From contig JAEZRC010000007.1 of the NCBI GenBank assembly GCA_023440965.1, positions 372,001 through 436,000 of the forward strand: DNA of 64,000 nt. Direction: 5' to 3'. This document shows, one piece after another, positions 9,901-17,459 of this stretch (positions are counted from its first letter, which is position 1; each line of letters opens with the position of its first letter). The notes beneath the pieces are model-generated. The model was given only the letters and a program-made list of their open reading frames with translations. It was not told the origin of the DNA and did not search any database. A program made the position numbers and the translations under genes. The DNA is from Bacillota bacterium. GTDB taxonomy: Bacteria; Bacillota; Clostridia; Oscillospirales; Ruminococcaceae.

Positions 9901-12513
9901 GAAAGTATATGTAGTTCCAGCAGGTGAAACTACTGAAGATATATTGCCTTCCTGATCGTAACCAATTGAAGTAGTAAAACCTTTTTCATCTGTTACTTTT
10001 GTTAATTGTCCATATGTATTAAATGTTTTTATGACTTTGTTTGCATCTATAATTGTGTATTCATATATAGGGATATTTACTACTTCAGTTCCATAAGTAT
10101 ACTTCTGTGTACCTGTCTTTGTCTTTGAAAAATCCAAGTAATATCCTTCAGGACATACATAATTACCATTACTATCGAGTTTAAAAACTAGTGAAGAACC
10201 ATCATTTCTTGAGTATACAAAACTGCCATCCTCAAGCTTTGATAATTTTTCATCATAAGTGAAGCCCCAGCCTCTACCAAACATTGAGTTATATCCTGCA
10301 CCCTTTGAGTTGTATGTTCTTTCTATTGAAAAATCACCATTATAGTCAGGAATAGTAACATCTTGTGCGGTTAGATAGAAGTTACCGGTGTTTAAGTTAA
10401 TTGGTTCAAAACCAAATTCACAGTGAAGGCCACGACCCATTAAAGCCCCATCAATAGTCCTCTTATCATTATCAGATAAAGGAGCTGGATTATATGGAAC
10501 TGTTGCATTCTTTTTAGGGTTTCGAATAAATAATACATTGTTTTCAACGAGCATACAGTCTTGAACCCTGTTATCACTCATTATCTTTCCAACATCAACG
10601 CCATAATAATTAGCAATATTAATAATAGTATCAAATCTCTTTACTTTATACGCTATAAATTTCTCACTATTAACAGTTTTTCCAACTAGGCCATCTTTTT
10701 GAGCATTAGCTTTAAAATAATATAAAACATTATAATTAAAATTAGTAAAAGGATTTGTCTGCCAGTTAGAATAATTATATCTATATTTATTACTATTTCC
10801 GAAAGAATGATCAAACTCTGAGCTATTAGGATAGTCTAAATTATCCTCAGCTAATGTATAACTTGCAAAATCCCTTGTTGAATCATTTAAGTCATATGAT
10901 ACATAAGAACCTGGTTTTGCGCGTCCATCTGCAAATATTCCTTTAAACTGTAGCTTTCCGTTAACATTACTTTCAGATATTGGATTTATGTTGATATTGA
11001 TTTCATCTAAGCCAATATCTGGAGCATTTCCTTTTGGAGCCCACTCAATTTCTAATCTCGGAGCCTTATCAGACGTAAAGTCGCCTTGTCCACTGCCAGT
11101 AGCTGAAGATAATGGTGTATAGAAAGCACCACCTTTGTATTGGGAGCTTTCTTGTATTGCTTTTATCATTAGTCCATTGTTTACATACGATCCTTTAATC
11201 CAACCATTTACAGCTTCCAGAACATTAAATCTATGTTGTCCTGTTTTAGTATTACTATTGCTTTGAAAATGTGCATTCAATCTACATGACTGATCCCATT
11301 TAATTGTATTTGGATTCCAACTATCTGAGATTCGGTATGCCCCGAAAACAGTATTATTGCTATACTGCCCATATTGATAAACAACTAATTCCGCCTTTTT
11401 TATAGTTGCATCATCTGGGATACTACTGAAATTATCATTAATTTGGAACATCATTCGGCTTTCTTCTAAATCAAAAGCATCTGGAATAGTAGTCGTTCCA
11501 TTATCTATTCTTGTTACATAACCTGCGTAACCATAGCTATTGCCATAATATCTACCGTCACCGCCTGTACAAACAGTTACTTCTCTTATTTTACTTGCTG
11601 GAACGGTAACAGATGGGTCTATTCTTACAGGGAAAGCTCTTGCAGGATCGGCAATCCAATCTTTATCTGCCGTTACTGTTACAATATTTTTACCAAAAGA
11701 AGTATCAAGAGAAATTGATACTTTCTCGCTTACTGCTCCTGAAGCATCACTCATAACAGGAGCGCTTAATATCATACTTGGGTCTGCTTCGCCTTTTTTA
11801 TATGCTTTGATTAAGTTATCTTCGCACTTAAATTCAAGGTTATCTGACTCTATTGCATATTTAAAAGTGTTTTTATCAACATATTTATTTAATACAATAT
11901 CCTCTTTAAGGGAAATTTCATTTACTGTATATTGATAATCTATTCCATCAAAAACGTCATTGTACAAAATAGCATTTTTCTTTACAGCTGCTTTTGTATA
12001 ATCCCCTTCAACAGGTATCAGCCTAAAGTCGATTCCTTTATTTGAAACGGAAATATACCCACCATCTGTTATTTCAGCTGGTAGGTTTACTTTTAAGCTA
12101 TTTGCCTTATTTACAAAGCTATTATCTTTTTTTATAAGCGTATTATCTATTTCATGTTGTACACCCTTATCATCTTTATATGTATATGGAAGTGAAGTGT
12201 ACACAGTTTTATATGTATTATCATCTGTTTTATATATTTTTGAAAACTGTGAAACCGCAATAAGTTTGCCTTCTGATTCCTCTTCAGGAGCAGTTGAAAC
12301 AACAGGGAATCTTAATAAAGGCGATTTTTTATATTCATTGTTATAATTCAAATCAACTTTTTCAGGTTGGATAAATTCTTCTGAAGCTACCTTATCAACC
12401 TCGTCATTTTTAAAGAAATCAAACGTTCCTTCATATGCAAATGCAGTTTGTGTAAATACCATACACAAAACTAAAACCATTGCAAAAATTTTTAAGCCAC
12501 ATTTTCTTTTCAT
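3973..12513 (-). CDS. Secreted RHS/YD-repeat polymorphic toxin
   Basis: 2846 residues. The start chosen is ATG 12513 ('MKRKCGLKIFAMVLVL...'), because AAAGGA lies eight bases before it and it begins a signal peptide (KRK, hydrophobic core, 'AFA' cleavage site); the upstream ATG at 12549 would bury the signal. Order: beta-rich N-terminal region with a DNRLRE-like cell-wall module (about 330-500), a LysM-like motif (about 625-665), a DUF6531-type RHS entry module ('NLNTGNFYLTAQDVTIPDY', about 700-740), roughly 70 YD repeats (about 830-2400), and the RHS core motif 'LRARYYDPATGRF' ... 'NPLNMIDPSGH' (about 2590-2640) that marks the cleavage/switch point. The final ~200 residues are a separate variable tip. 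It contains 'GWEDDHGNLWVP' and 'HGGGHWDVERPDGRGY', which resemble the predicted RNase toxin family Ntox37, then a Gly-rich tail. The YD shell should encapsulate the tip; secretion plus LysM suggests wall-anchored contact-dependent competition. Confidence 0.85.
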   Translation of the reverse strand: MKRKCGLKIFAMVLVLCMVFTQTAFAYEGTFDFFKNDEVDKVASEEFIQPEKVDLNYNNEYKKSPLLRFPVVSTAPEEESEGKLIAVSQFSKIYKTDDNTYKTVYTSLPYTYKDDKGVQHEIDNTLIKKDNSFVNKANSLKVNLPAEITDGGYISVSNKGIDFRLIPVEGDYTKAAVKKNAILYNDVFDGIDYQYTVNEISLKEDIVLNKYVDKNTFKYAIESDNLEFKCEDNLIKAYKKGEADPSMILSAPVMSDASGAVSEKVSISLDTSFGKNIVTVTADKDWIADPARAFPVRIDPSVTVPASKIREVTVCTGGDGRYYGNSYGYAGYVTRIDNGTTTIPDAFDLEESRMMFQINDNFSSIPDDATIKKAELVVYQYGQYSNNTVFGAYRISDSWNPNTIKWDQSCRLNAHFQSNSNTKTGQHRFNVLEAVNGWIKGSYVNNGLMIKAIQESSQYKGGAFYTPLSSATGSGQGDFTSDKAPRLEIEWAPKGNAPDIGLDEINININPISESNVNGKLQFKGIFADGRAKPGSYVSYDLNDSTRDFASYTLAEDNLDYPNSSEFDHSFGNSNKYRYNYSNWQTNPFTNFNYNVLYYFKANAQKDGLVGKTVNSEKFIAYKVKRFDTIINIANYYGVDVGKIMSDNRVQDCMLVENNVLFIRNPKKNATVPYNPAPLSDNDKRTIDGALMGRGLHCEFGFEPINLNTGNFYLTAQDVTIPDYNGDFSIERTYNSKGAGYNSMFGRGWGFTYDEKLSKLEDGSFVYSRNDGSSLVFKLDSNGNYVCPEGYYLDFSKTKTGTQKYTYGTEVVNIPIYEYTIIDANKVIKTFNTYGQLTKVTDEKGFTTSIGYDQEGNISSVVSPAGTTYTFTVNSQGKITSIGLPNGKFLNYAYDSNENLSSYSDANGNSLTYQYDSKHQMTSWCDGNNTKIIDNKYDTEGRVTEQKDAEGNLTKLEYSKGITKTTDANGNVVSYYYDNNYRTTKVVNADGTSTSKEYDSNNNLASETDELGHKTSYTYDANGNTLSITRFDGDSKKYQYNSLNLLTQVTDYDGKITKYNYDTNGNLIKIINNDNSSVSYVYNNKNQLISQTDANGNTTTYEYTGALCTSSVNAKGEKTQYQYNAHGQLCSVIDCKGNITRYMYDAAGRKTGQQNANGEFEQYVYNQGGLCTAIIDPNGYRTDFEYTKTDKILKIIDPLENVYTYTYDKLGNKLSESDPAGKTIKYEYDCRSRLTKTINADSGITEYKYDAIGNIIKTINPDGSASLLSYDYRNNKASQITDALGNQTKITYTNTGLIDNVEYADKSKENYFYDELNRLKSLVQKSGLTTEYIYDANGNIIKTSDSAGRETIFKYDVLNNLIEKQNPDGTVLKYEYDTFGNLVKVTDALDNISTYKYDNANRVTEFTNANGITTKYSYDKNGNMLSQTDGNGNISTFTYDALNRQVLSTNPLKATQKTTYDVSGNISSVENALGILNKYEYNGMGLPTQTTDGEGNVYKMSYDSVGNNTEIIAPDGAKTVMQYDSNQRLIKKKLASGLETSYEYDSLNRVIKESNNAGQSTSYQYDNAGNLISMTDSKDRKTSYEYDIAGNLIKTTNYDGNVTTYKYDLMGNVISITDPEGKITTYKYDNNGNLLSKHDDELRVWQYTYDNIGQLLSSTDPLKETTQYQYDNMGNILKETNAADKSMSYVYNSVGLPVNITDKNGNATKYTYDLLGRVIKQQAADGGVSEYLYDNNSRLVKSKDPLENVTSYKYDTTGNMISTTMPNGGTYSYEYNKVGQQTAEIDPLGNKTQYAYDILGQLTSKTLANGAGYSYAYDVLGRITKSTAPVNKSLEYTYDDNGNLSSQIDQSGRTVKYEYDKMHRLTDTINAKGNKTAYLYDSRGNLSSIVNPKGAKVSYSYDLLDRISKETDPMKSTTEYKYDVAGNIQSMTKNGGRITSYTYDANGNLTSATNPLGYVKNYQYDSMNRLVSESNEVGETTKYSFDYNGQITSVTDANGSVSKFKYDGNGNLIESLNSKNEKTSYTYDLADRVTSVTDNTGVTTKYAYNTVGNLTQKTNGNGNTTNYTYDLAGNLTSLTNPLNQVEKYSYDINGNLASVTKPDGRTIKYDYDQLDALVTKDLSEGDEGLVLYAYDENGNVVSMKDSVGQTKYEYDDLGRISNVTQPDGKTIGYKYDSFGNLSELTYPDGKSVKYEYDELDHLVKITDRQGEITQYVYDKKGNLTQTIRPNGTKTITEYNKLNQVSKLTNYEKWGRVVSHFEYEYDSLGNITKEEIEQDNTKVINEYGYNGRGELETVKETHNGTTKYVKYAYDACGNRIQMDESINNNKYTTKYNYDEADRLKTIDSAGRFNQAYTYDVNGNLVKVDTNGTKVVEYNYTIENRLKAIRGNGRLLMAALYDGNGDRVFTLGLEDFGCHNHNQMEYDNDFNSRLTYTGGCNSDSELPSKKFETDNKFNTFVDGLMKDAYKHPSDRVYIPNNYSGDWNGQYKATSYVNDINNEYTQVLSEETASCYNPKTYTYGNGINSAENAWEKDYYMYDGRGSVSNLTSQYGYNMVSYKYDEFGNQRESGWSNFSSFGYNGESYDYITGLQYLRARYYDPATGRFLSQDTVQGDVMNPLTQNLYAYCGNNPLNMIDPSGHIALLSNPLISSTFKRVTANIRIFSDVNRLQPTFAKTKRVPPPNVTNDVPPTEKDGFFSKKGGPKKVPTKSGKALGWEDDHGNLWVPQPAPSDNPFNHGGGHWDVERPDGRGYVNKYPGGGEREGSGKRPDFSAPKETSPKKTNPIKKFFQNAKRNICDWFSGSSSDLPDINDWPDDKLNDFGKKKSGGFGGGGGFVPNIPPVVPVF

Positions 12514-12559
12514 TCTCTTTTGTCCTTTCATACATGTCACTATTAACAAAACGTATATA

Positions 12560-12588
12560 ATTATGTCACTTTATAGAAAAAATGTCAA
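12560..12588 (-). promoter_or_regulatory. Promoter of the RHS operon
   Basis: -35 TTGACA (12588-12583), 17-base spacer, -10 CATAAT (12565-12560), about 47 bases before the chosen start. Bases 12590-12705, up to the recombinase stop, are AT-rich without a gene. The left prophage attachment site is probably in this gap, but I cannot identify its core. Confidence 0.6.
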
Positions 12589-12705
12589 TAGATATTTTAT
12601 ATTTATTGTATTATTTTTGCTATTTATAATTAATAAATGTTAACATACTATTTTTTAAATCACAACCCTCGTTATAATATTGATGGATTGATTTGTTTGA
12701 GTATA

Positions 12706-14268
12706 TTAACAGTTAAATTCAAATTCTAACCCACTCTCCCTCACCATAATTCTCTCAACCACTATACCAAACAGCCTCTCATCGAACTCGTTAAGCACCT
12801 CATCTTGTTCACTCAGCTCAAACATAAAAGCACCAATGGAATCATGCTTTGCAAGACGTTGTTGACGTTGCGATTGTAACTTTTCAAGCTTTGCCTTAGC
12901 AGTTTCATAGCGTTTTACATAGCTGTCGTATTTTGAAATGTAATCATTTTGGTCTATAATATTGCAAGAGTTATCGTCAACAAGCTTTCTTGTCAGTTCC
13001 GTGACAACATCAATCTCACAAAGCAAATTTTCAATTTCAAAATCTATTGCAGTGCAATCTGTAAGGGTTGATTGAATAAGTCGGCAATTTTCAAGTATTT
13101 CTTCTTTGTTCTTAATTGATTTGTTGAACTCCTTTATAAATTCCGCCTTTATATCGTCCTCATATAAATGTGGCGTGTGGCATTTATTATCACCTTTAAA
13201 TTTACTATTGCATTGCCAAATGGTACGCTTGTACTTGCTGTTGCTGTGCCAAACCTTAGAACCGTAAAACTCACCACATTCACCGCAGACAATCTTTGAT
13301 GAGAAAATACTGTTACAAGAATAACTTTTGCCCAATTCCTTTCGTCTTGCAAGTTCAGCCTGAACCATATCAAATTCTAACGGTTCAATAATTGCATTAT
13401 GGCTTTTCTCAACAAAATATTGTGGTACTTCACCCTCATTGATTTTTTGCTTTTTAGTAAGAAAATCAACAGTGAATTTTTTCTGCAATAATGCAGACCC
13501 TTTATACTTCTCATTGGTAAGGATGCTTTCAACAGTTGTTCCTTGCCATTTTTCTTTACCTGTTGGTGTTGAAATACTTTGTTCTGTAAGTATTGTTGCA
13601 ATTTTACTAGGCGTTTTGCCTTGCATAAAAAGACGGTATATCTGCCTGACAACTTCTGCTTCCTTTTCAACAATTCGTGGCAATCCATCTTCACCACGTT
13701 CATATCCAAGAAAGCTCTTGTATGGAAGGCTAACCTTGCCGTCAGCAAAGCGTTTTCTCTGACCCCAGGTTACATTTTCAGAAATAGAGCGTGATTCTTC
13801 CTGAGCCAGCGAGCTCATAATTGTAATAAGCAACTCACCTTTACTATCAAGAGTGTAAATGTTCTCTTTTTCAAAATAAACCTCAACGCCTTTTTCCTTG
13901 AGCTTTCGAACTGTTACAAGGCTGTCAACTGTATTTCTCGCAAATCGGCTGACCGACTTTGTAACAATTAAATCAATCTTTCCAGCAAGAGCATCCGCTA
14001 TCATACGGTTAAAACCCTCTCGGTGTTTGGTGTTTACAGCTGAAATACCCTCATCAGTATAAACTGAAATAAATTCCCATTCAGGCTTTTCTTTTATATA
14101 CTTAGTATAGTAATCGACCTGTGCAGCATAACTTGTCTGTTGTTCTTCACTGTCGGTTGAAACTCGAGCATATGCTGCCACATGTCTGCGGGAAACTGAA
14201 TGAGCGTTTGTGCTAGTTCTTAACGTTATTGTTTGTGGGATTACTGTTATCAACCTTTCATTGCTCAT
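12706..14268 (-). CDS. Large serine recombinase (distal of a pair)
   Basis: 520 residues from ATG 14268, which overlaps the stop of the upstream recombinase (ATGA); the GTG at 14280 sits on top of the SD and is unlikely. The N-terminal resolvase fold (about 20-170) has 'YARVSTDSEEQQTSYAAQ', whose Ser is the catalytic nucleophile, plus 'VTKSVSRFARNT' with the conserved Arg. A Recombinase domain (about 190-300) follows ('GKTPSKIATILTEQ', 'SILTNEKYKGSALLQ'), then a zinc ribbon ('CGECGEFYGS' ... 'WQCNSKF') and a C-terminal coiled coil. Such enzymes join attP and attB without high-energy cofactors. It is translationally coupled to the second recombinase, so the two may act together on one att pair, as Ccr proteins do. 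Confidence 0.93.
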   Translation of the reverse strand: MSNERLITVIPQTITLRTSTNAHSVSRRHVAAYARVSTDSEEQQTSYAAQVDYYTKYIKEKPEWEFISVYTDEGISAVNTKHREGFNRMIADALAGKIDLIVTKSVSRFARNTVDSLVTVRKLKEKGVEVYFEKENIYTLDSKGELLITIMSSLAQEESRSISENVTWGQRKRFADGKVSLPYKSFLGYERGEDGLPRIVEKEAEVVRQIYRLFMQGKTPSKIATILTEQSISTPTGKEKWQGTTVESILTNEKYKGSALLQKKFTVDFLTKKQKINEGEVPQYFVEKSHNAIIEPLEFDMVQAELARRKELGKSYSCNSIFSSKIVCGECGEFYGSKVWHSNSKYKRTIWQCNSKFKGDNKCHTPHLYEDDIKAEFIKEFNKSIKNKEEILENCRLIQSTLTDCTAIDFEIENLLCEIDVVTELTRKLVDDNSCNIIDQNDYISKYDSYVKRYETAKAKLEKLQSQRQQRLAKHDSIGAFMFELSEQDEVLNEFDERLFGIVVERIMVRESGLEFEFNC

Positions 14269-15464
14269 TTGTATTTCCACTCCTTTTCAATCACTTGATT
14301 ATTATTTTTAATACTAACTCTATTATTAGCCAAGACTGTAATATTATTAAATTCAATTTCGCCAACAAGAGTATTAAGTATAGCTTCTGGTATTTGCTTT
14401 GACTGACAGAAAGCCTTGCCTTTTGAGTTATATGTATCGCAAATCCATACCACTTTTTCATACTTTGTACCGGCATTATTAATTTTCCTGCGATAATGCT
14501 TTCCACAAACCCCACAGATTATTTTGCCCGTATATTTGTACTTATTTGTTGTTATTTTATTTGCAGAAAAAATACTTTTACGTCTTTCTATTTCAGTCTG
14601 AACAGCATTGAATACTTCCCTATCAATAATACCTTGATGACTACAAGTAACCTTATACTTTGGGAGATCACCGTTATTAACCTTTTTCTTCTTATCAATA
14701 TGATTTGAAACAAAATGCTTTTGTAAAACCATATCACCAACGTATTTTTCATTAGTCAGAATTTCTCTTATTTTTGAGCTATCCCATTCCCCACCATTCT
14801 TTGGCTTAACACCAAGTGACTCAAGCTTTTTCACAATAAGATTTCTTCCCATTCCACTTAAAAATTCTGAAAATATAATACTTACGATTTCAGCTTCCTG
14901 TCGATTTATTTTCAAGTTACCCTTGTTAAAATCATATCCCAGTATTCTGAACGTATTTGGTATTCCCTGTTTGTAATTATTCCGTATTCTCCATTTACAA
15001 TTTTCTGAAACAGACAGGCTCTCCTCCTGTGCGTACGAGGCAAGAATGGTAAGCATTAATTCACCGTCAGCACTTATTGTATGAATGTTCTGTTCCTCAA
15101 AATATACGTCAACACCCACTGATTTCAACTCTCTGACAGTTTCAAGAAGTGTAACTGTGTTTCTTGCAAACCTTGATATTGACTTAGTTATTATTAAATC
15201 AATATCACCTTTTCTACATAAATCCAGCATTTGTTGAAATTCTGCCCTATTATCCTTTGTCCCTGTAATAGCCTCATCTACATAAACTCCGACAAACTGC
15301 CAGCCTTTGTGCTGTTGAATATAGTTACTGTAATAACTAACTTGTGCTGACAGGGAGTGGAGCATAGCGTCCTTACCATTTGAAACACGAGCATATGCAG
15401 CTACCTTTTTTAGCCTATCAACATTTAGCTTTTGGAAACTGATCTGTTGAACAACCCTTTCCAT
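14265..15464 (-). CDS. Serine recombinase (proximal of a pair)
   Basis: 399 residues, starting at ATG 15464 with SD AGGAAGGAG seven to eight bases upstream. Catalytic motif 'AAYARVSNGKDAMLHSLSAQ' (Ser at about residue 28), 'ITKSISRFARNTVTLLETVR', a Recombinase domain ('ILTNEKYVGDMVLQKH') and a zinc ribbon ('CGVCGKHYRRK' ... 'WICDT'). It is shorter than its partner because it lacks most of the C-terminal coiled coil that in large serine integrases controls synapsis and directionality; the partner may supply that function. Its upstream region (15465-15540) contains the 14-base sequence acatattaactctg, which also occurs at 36687. Confidence 0.93.
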   Translation of the reverse strand: MERVVQQISFQKLNVDRLKKVAAYARVSNGKDAMLHSLSAQVSYYSNYIQQHKGWQFVGVYVDEAITGTKDNRAEFQQMLDLCRKGDIDLIITKSISRFARNTVTLLETVRELKSVGVDVYFEEQNIHTISADGELMLTILASYAQEESLSVSENCKWRIRNNYKQGIPNTFRILGYDFNKGNLKINRQEAEIVSIIFSEFLSGMGRNLIVKKLESLGVKPKNGGEWDSSKIREILTNEKYVGDMVLQKHFVSNHIDKKKKVNNGDLPKYKVTCSHQGIIDREVFNAVQTEIERRKSIFSANKITTNKYKYTGKIICGVCGKHYRRKINNAGTKYEKVVWICDTYNSKGKAFCQSKQIPEAILNTLVGEIEFNNITVLANNRVSIKNNNQVIEKEWKYK

Positions 15465-15503
15465 TTAAATCTCCTTCCTATTACATATAGCTTTTGGTAG
15501 TAT

Positions 15504-15517
15504 ACATATTAACTCTG
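15504..15517. repeat. 14-bp site acatattaactctg, copy 1
   Basis: Identical to 36687-36700 in the same orientation, with partly similar flanks ('tatac/atacac' on the left). It lies in the 5' leader of the recombinase pair, next to 'cggggtat', which recurs in the leader at 16127. It could be a recombinase-binding or regulatory site. Confidence 0.35.
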
Positions 15518-15539
15518 TAACGGGGTATTATCAACGATT

Positions 15540-15701
15540 TTAACGGAAAATGCTACACGAACTTAGACCGTATTTTTTAAGCATAATTGTATCAATTATG
15601 AGGTACTCTTCCTTTGAAATTATCCCTTGTTGTATCATGCTTTTTACGATTGCAAGGGTAGTCTTATAGGCAAATAAACGGTTTGCAAAATCTTTGTTCA
15701 T
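15540..15701 (-). CDS. Small SHOCT-like protein
   Basis: 53 residues: 'MNKDFANRLFAYKTTLAIVK' then 'SMIQQGIISKEEYLIIDTIM' and 'LKKYGLSSCSIFR'. The 'L...G.IS.EEY..I...L..KYG' pattern is that of short C-terminal SHOCT-type oligomerisation or nucleic-acid-binding modules, found near recombinases in many clostridial mobile elements. Its ATG overlaps the stop of the upstream HTH gene (TAATG), so the two are translationally coupled. Conserved position next to recombinases suggests a role in excision or in regulating the element; that is inference. Confidence 0.75.
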   Translation of the reverse strand: MNKDFANRLFAYKTTLAIVKSMIQQGIISKEEYLIIDTIMLKKYGLSSCSIFR

Positions 15702-16084
15702 TAATTTTTATCCCTCCTTGATTTTCCATAGCATAAACGAGAGCAGTATTTGCGTGCACGGTTGCCATAGAATATAAATGGCTTGCCACAGCTTGGACAG
15801 ATAATCTCATTCACAACTTGATGGTTAATTTTATCAAAGTGAGCATTCCACCATTTCATACGACAATTATCTGAACAGAATTTCTTTTCCTTCCGAGTGG
15901 GTTGTTGTGAAATTTTGATGCCACACTGCTTACAGCATTTACTTTCCTGCCTTGACTTTACAGTATTGCGATAGCAATAGGATTTAACTGTATTCACAGA
16001 TAAGGACAGTATATCTGAAATCTTCTTGTAGCCTAACCCTTGATTTTGAAGTTTGGCTATTTCATTCTTTTCATATTGATTCAT
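15701..16084 (-). CDS. HTH plus double zinc-finger regulator, element-associated
   Basis: 127 residues. The N-terminus (about 1-40) is a sigma-region-4/HTH-like helix pair ('YEKNEIAKLQNQGLGYKKIS', 'SLSVNTVKSYCYRN'). Two Cys-rich fingers follow: 'CKQCGIKI' ... 'KKFCSDNCRMKWWNAH' and 'CPSCGKPF' ... 'RKYCSRLCYGKSRR'. It is probably a DNA-binding regulator of the recombinase/SHOCT cluster that it heads. SD AAAGGAGTG supports ATG 16084. Its leader (16099-16148) is shared with the leader of an early phage gene at 50044-50093. Confidence 0.75.
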   Translation of the reverse strand: MNQYEKNEIAKLQNQGLGYKKISDILSLSVNTVKSYCYRNTVKSRQESKCCKQCGIKISQQPTRKEKKFCSDNCRMKWWNAHFDKINHQVVNEIICPSCGKPFIFYGNRARKYCSRLCYGKSRRDKN

Positions 16085-16098
16085 AACATCACTCCTTT

Positions 16099-16148
16099 AA
16101 TATAGGGAGAAAACAAGTGCATTTTGACGGGGTATATTTTAAAAAAAT
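16099..16148 (-). repeat. Shared leader sequence, copy 1
   Basis: The order 'atagggagaaaa', 8 variable bases, 'ttttgacggggt', then T and A runs is repeated with identical spacing at 50044-50093. Here it lies directly before the HTH/zinc-finger gene. It may be a common operator or RNA leader. Confidence 0.5.
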
Positions 16149-16149
16149 A

Positions 16150-16181
16150 TTGCCCACTGAAGAAAAATCCTCAATGGGCAA
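16150..16181 (-). terminator. Terminator of the phage late operon
   Basis: TTGCCCA..TGGGCAA stem with further inner pairing, followed leftward by TATTTTTTT. It sits ten bases after the amidase stop and separates the lysis genes from the recombinase cluster. Confidence 0.75.
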
Positions 16182-16191
16182 ATGAAATTTA

Positions 16192-16896
16192 TTAGTATTT
16201 TATGTATCCGTCAAATCCAGCTTTCTTAAGTCTTGCAAGCATACTATCTGCATTAGCCTTAACTGAATATGCTCCTACCTGAACCCTGTATATCTTTCCC
16301 GCAGGAATATTAGCTGGTTGTGGTGCCGGTGCAGCTTGCTTTTTTGCTACACCAAAGGTTTTTACTATTGCGTTTACATAGGCTCTTGCGATTGCATCCT
16401 TGTTGTCAATAATCCACTTTGCAGTGTTCGGATTATCGTGGAAGTCAGTTTCTGCAAGGCAGGACACCATACCATTTTGTGTAGGCATTCTGATTTCTCC
16501 ATATCCTTGCCCGTTAAATGCTACCATTCCGTTAATAACAGGACTTGAACGGTTTGATTTTATAGGACATGCGACATTCAACTGTGAAACAATGTTTGTT
16601 GCGAAAGTTTTTGACAGAGCATTGCTTGGGTGGTACATTGCGATAGCACCACTTGCTGTTGGACTTCCGGCATTTGAATGGATTGCAAGATACACATCAC
16701 AGCCGTTGCTTTTAGCTTCAACAGCTCTTGCATTTATGTCAGAATTAAGCGTTGCCATAATAGTTTGGCACTTATATTCTGTATCTAATATTGTTTTAAT
16801 TTTTTGTGCAATAGCCTCCATCTGAACCTTTTCATTTGTGTTGGAAACACAATAACGGTTTAAAGGCTGATTACTTGGTGATAAATATATTTTCAT
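16192..16896 (-). CDS. N-acetylmuramoyl-L-alanine amidase, phage endolysin
   Basis: 234 residues, no signal peptide, consistent with holin-dependent release. Amidase_3 domain (about 1-185): 'YLSPSNQPLN', 'YLAIHSNAGSPTASG' with the zinc-binding His, 'ATNIVSQLN' and 'SCLAETDFHDNP' with the catalytic Glu. It cleaves the bond between muramic acid and L-Ala in peptidoglycan. A Pro/Ala linker is followed by a SPOR-like domain ('YRVQVGAYSVKANADSMLAR', about 205-234), which binds denuded glycan strands. It is the last gene of the late operon, as usual. The holin lies upstream, separated by an inserted convergent gene. Confidence 0.93.
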   Translation of the reverse strand: MKIYLSPSNQPLNRYCVSNTNEKVQMEAIAQKIKTILDTEYKCQTIMATLNSDINARAVEAKSNGCDVYLAIHSNAGSPTASGAIAMYHPSNALSKTFATNIVSQLNVACPIKSNRSSPVINGMVAFNGQGYGEIRMPTQNGMVSCLAETDFHDNPNTAKWIIDNKDAIARAYVNAIVKTFGVAKKQAAPAPQPANIPAGKIYRVQVGAYSVKANADSMLARLKKAGFDGYIKY

Positions 16897-16923
16897 TTGT
16901 TGTTCCTTTCTTATATGTAAATA

Positions 16924-16952
16924 TTTACACTTGTATATTTGTTTGATATAAT
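16924..16952 (+). promoter_or_regulatory. Promoter of the WapI-like gene
   Basis: -35 TTTACA (16924-16929), 17-base spacer, -10 TATAAT (16947-16952). It faces against the late operon, marking the next gene as an independently expressed cassette. Confidence 0.7.
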
Positions 16953-16989
16953 CAAACTATTGACTAATAATTAAAGGAGTGATTATATC

Positions 16990-17448
16990 ATGCAATTACC
17001 TATTAAAGCATTTTGTTTAAATGGTAATGATGAAAAAATAGAATTTACAATAGATGAAGTATTCGGTTTCCCAAGTCAAACATCATATGAAGGTGGTTAT
17101 GATGTTAAAGGTTGTTTGGAAATTCGTGTTGGTTGTTATCACGTTTATTGTAATAATTTCTACTCATCCACAGGTATTTTATATAATCTTTTAACTTCTT
17201 TAAATTTGTGTTATGCAAATTTATACGGGATAGCAAACTATAAACACTTACTTGAAAATGACCTTGCTTTTTCTCTTGAGATGACTAAGTTTGGCCATGC
17301 AACAGTAATTGGACAATTTCAAGAAAATCCAAGTGTTAATAATATACTTAACTTTGAGTTTGAAACAGATCAAACATGTATAAAAGATGCAATTAATGAT
17401 TTAAAAAATATCAGTAGTATATTTGGAGATAACACAGGAAAGCATTAA
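16990..17448 (+). CDS. WapI-family-like immunity protein, orphan
   Basis: 152 residues. The pattern 'GGYDVKGCLEIRVGCYHVYC', 'YSSTGILYNLLTSLNLCYAN', 'AFSLEMTKFGHATVIGQFQE' and 'LNFEFETDQTCIKDAINDL' matches the DUF/WapI-type immunity fold, which neutralises C-terminal toxins of WapA and related RHS proteins. It has its own promoter and terminator and is inserted, on the opposite strand, between holin and endolysin, so it is lysogenic cargo expressed from the prophage. No matching toxin is adjacent. The only RHS toxin in the window (3973-12513) has a different neighbour, so this is either an orphan immunity gene protecting against competitors or a second immunity for that toxin. The family call rests on pattern only. 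Confidence 0.6.
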   Translation: MQLPIKAFCLNGNDEKIEFTIDEVFGFPSQTSYEGGYDVKGCLEIRVGCYHVYCNNFYSSTGILYNLLTSLNLCYANLYGIANYKHLLENDLAFSLEMTKFGHATVIGQFQENPSVNNILNFEFETDQTCIKDAINDLKNISSIFGDNTGKH

Positions 17449-17459
17449 TAATTGCCTTT

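Noticed and set aside
5300..10000. Regularly spaced DNA repeats that resemble a CRISPR-like array or minisatellite
   Set aside because: They are the coding sequence of the YD repeats in the RHS protein (period about 63 bases, one open frame, diverged units), with no conserved repeat/spacer alternation and no cas genes.
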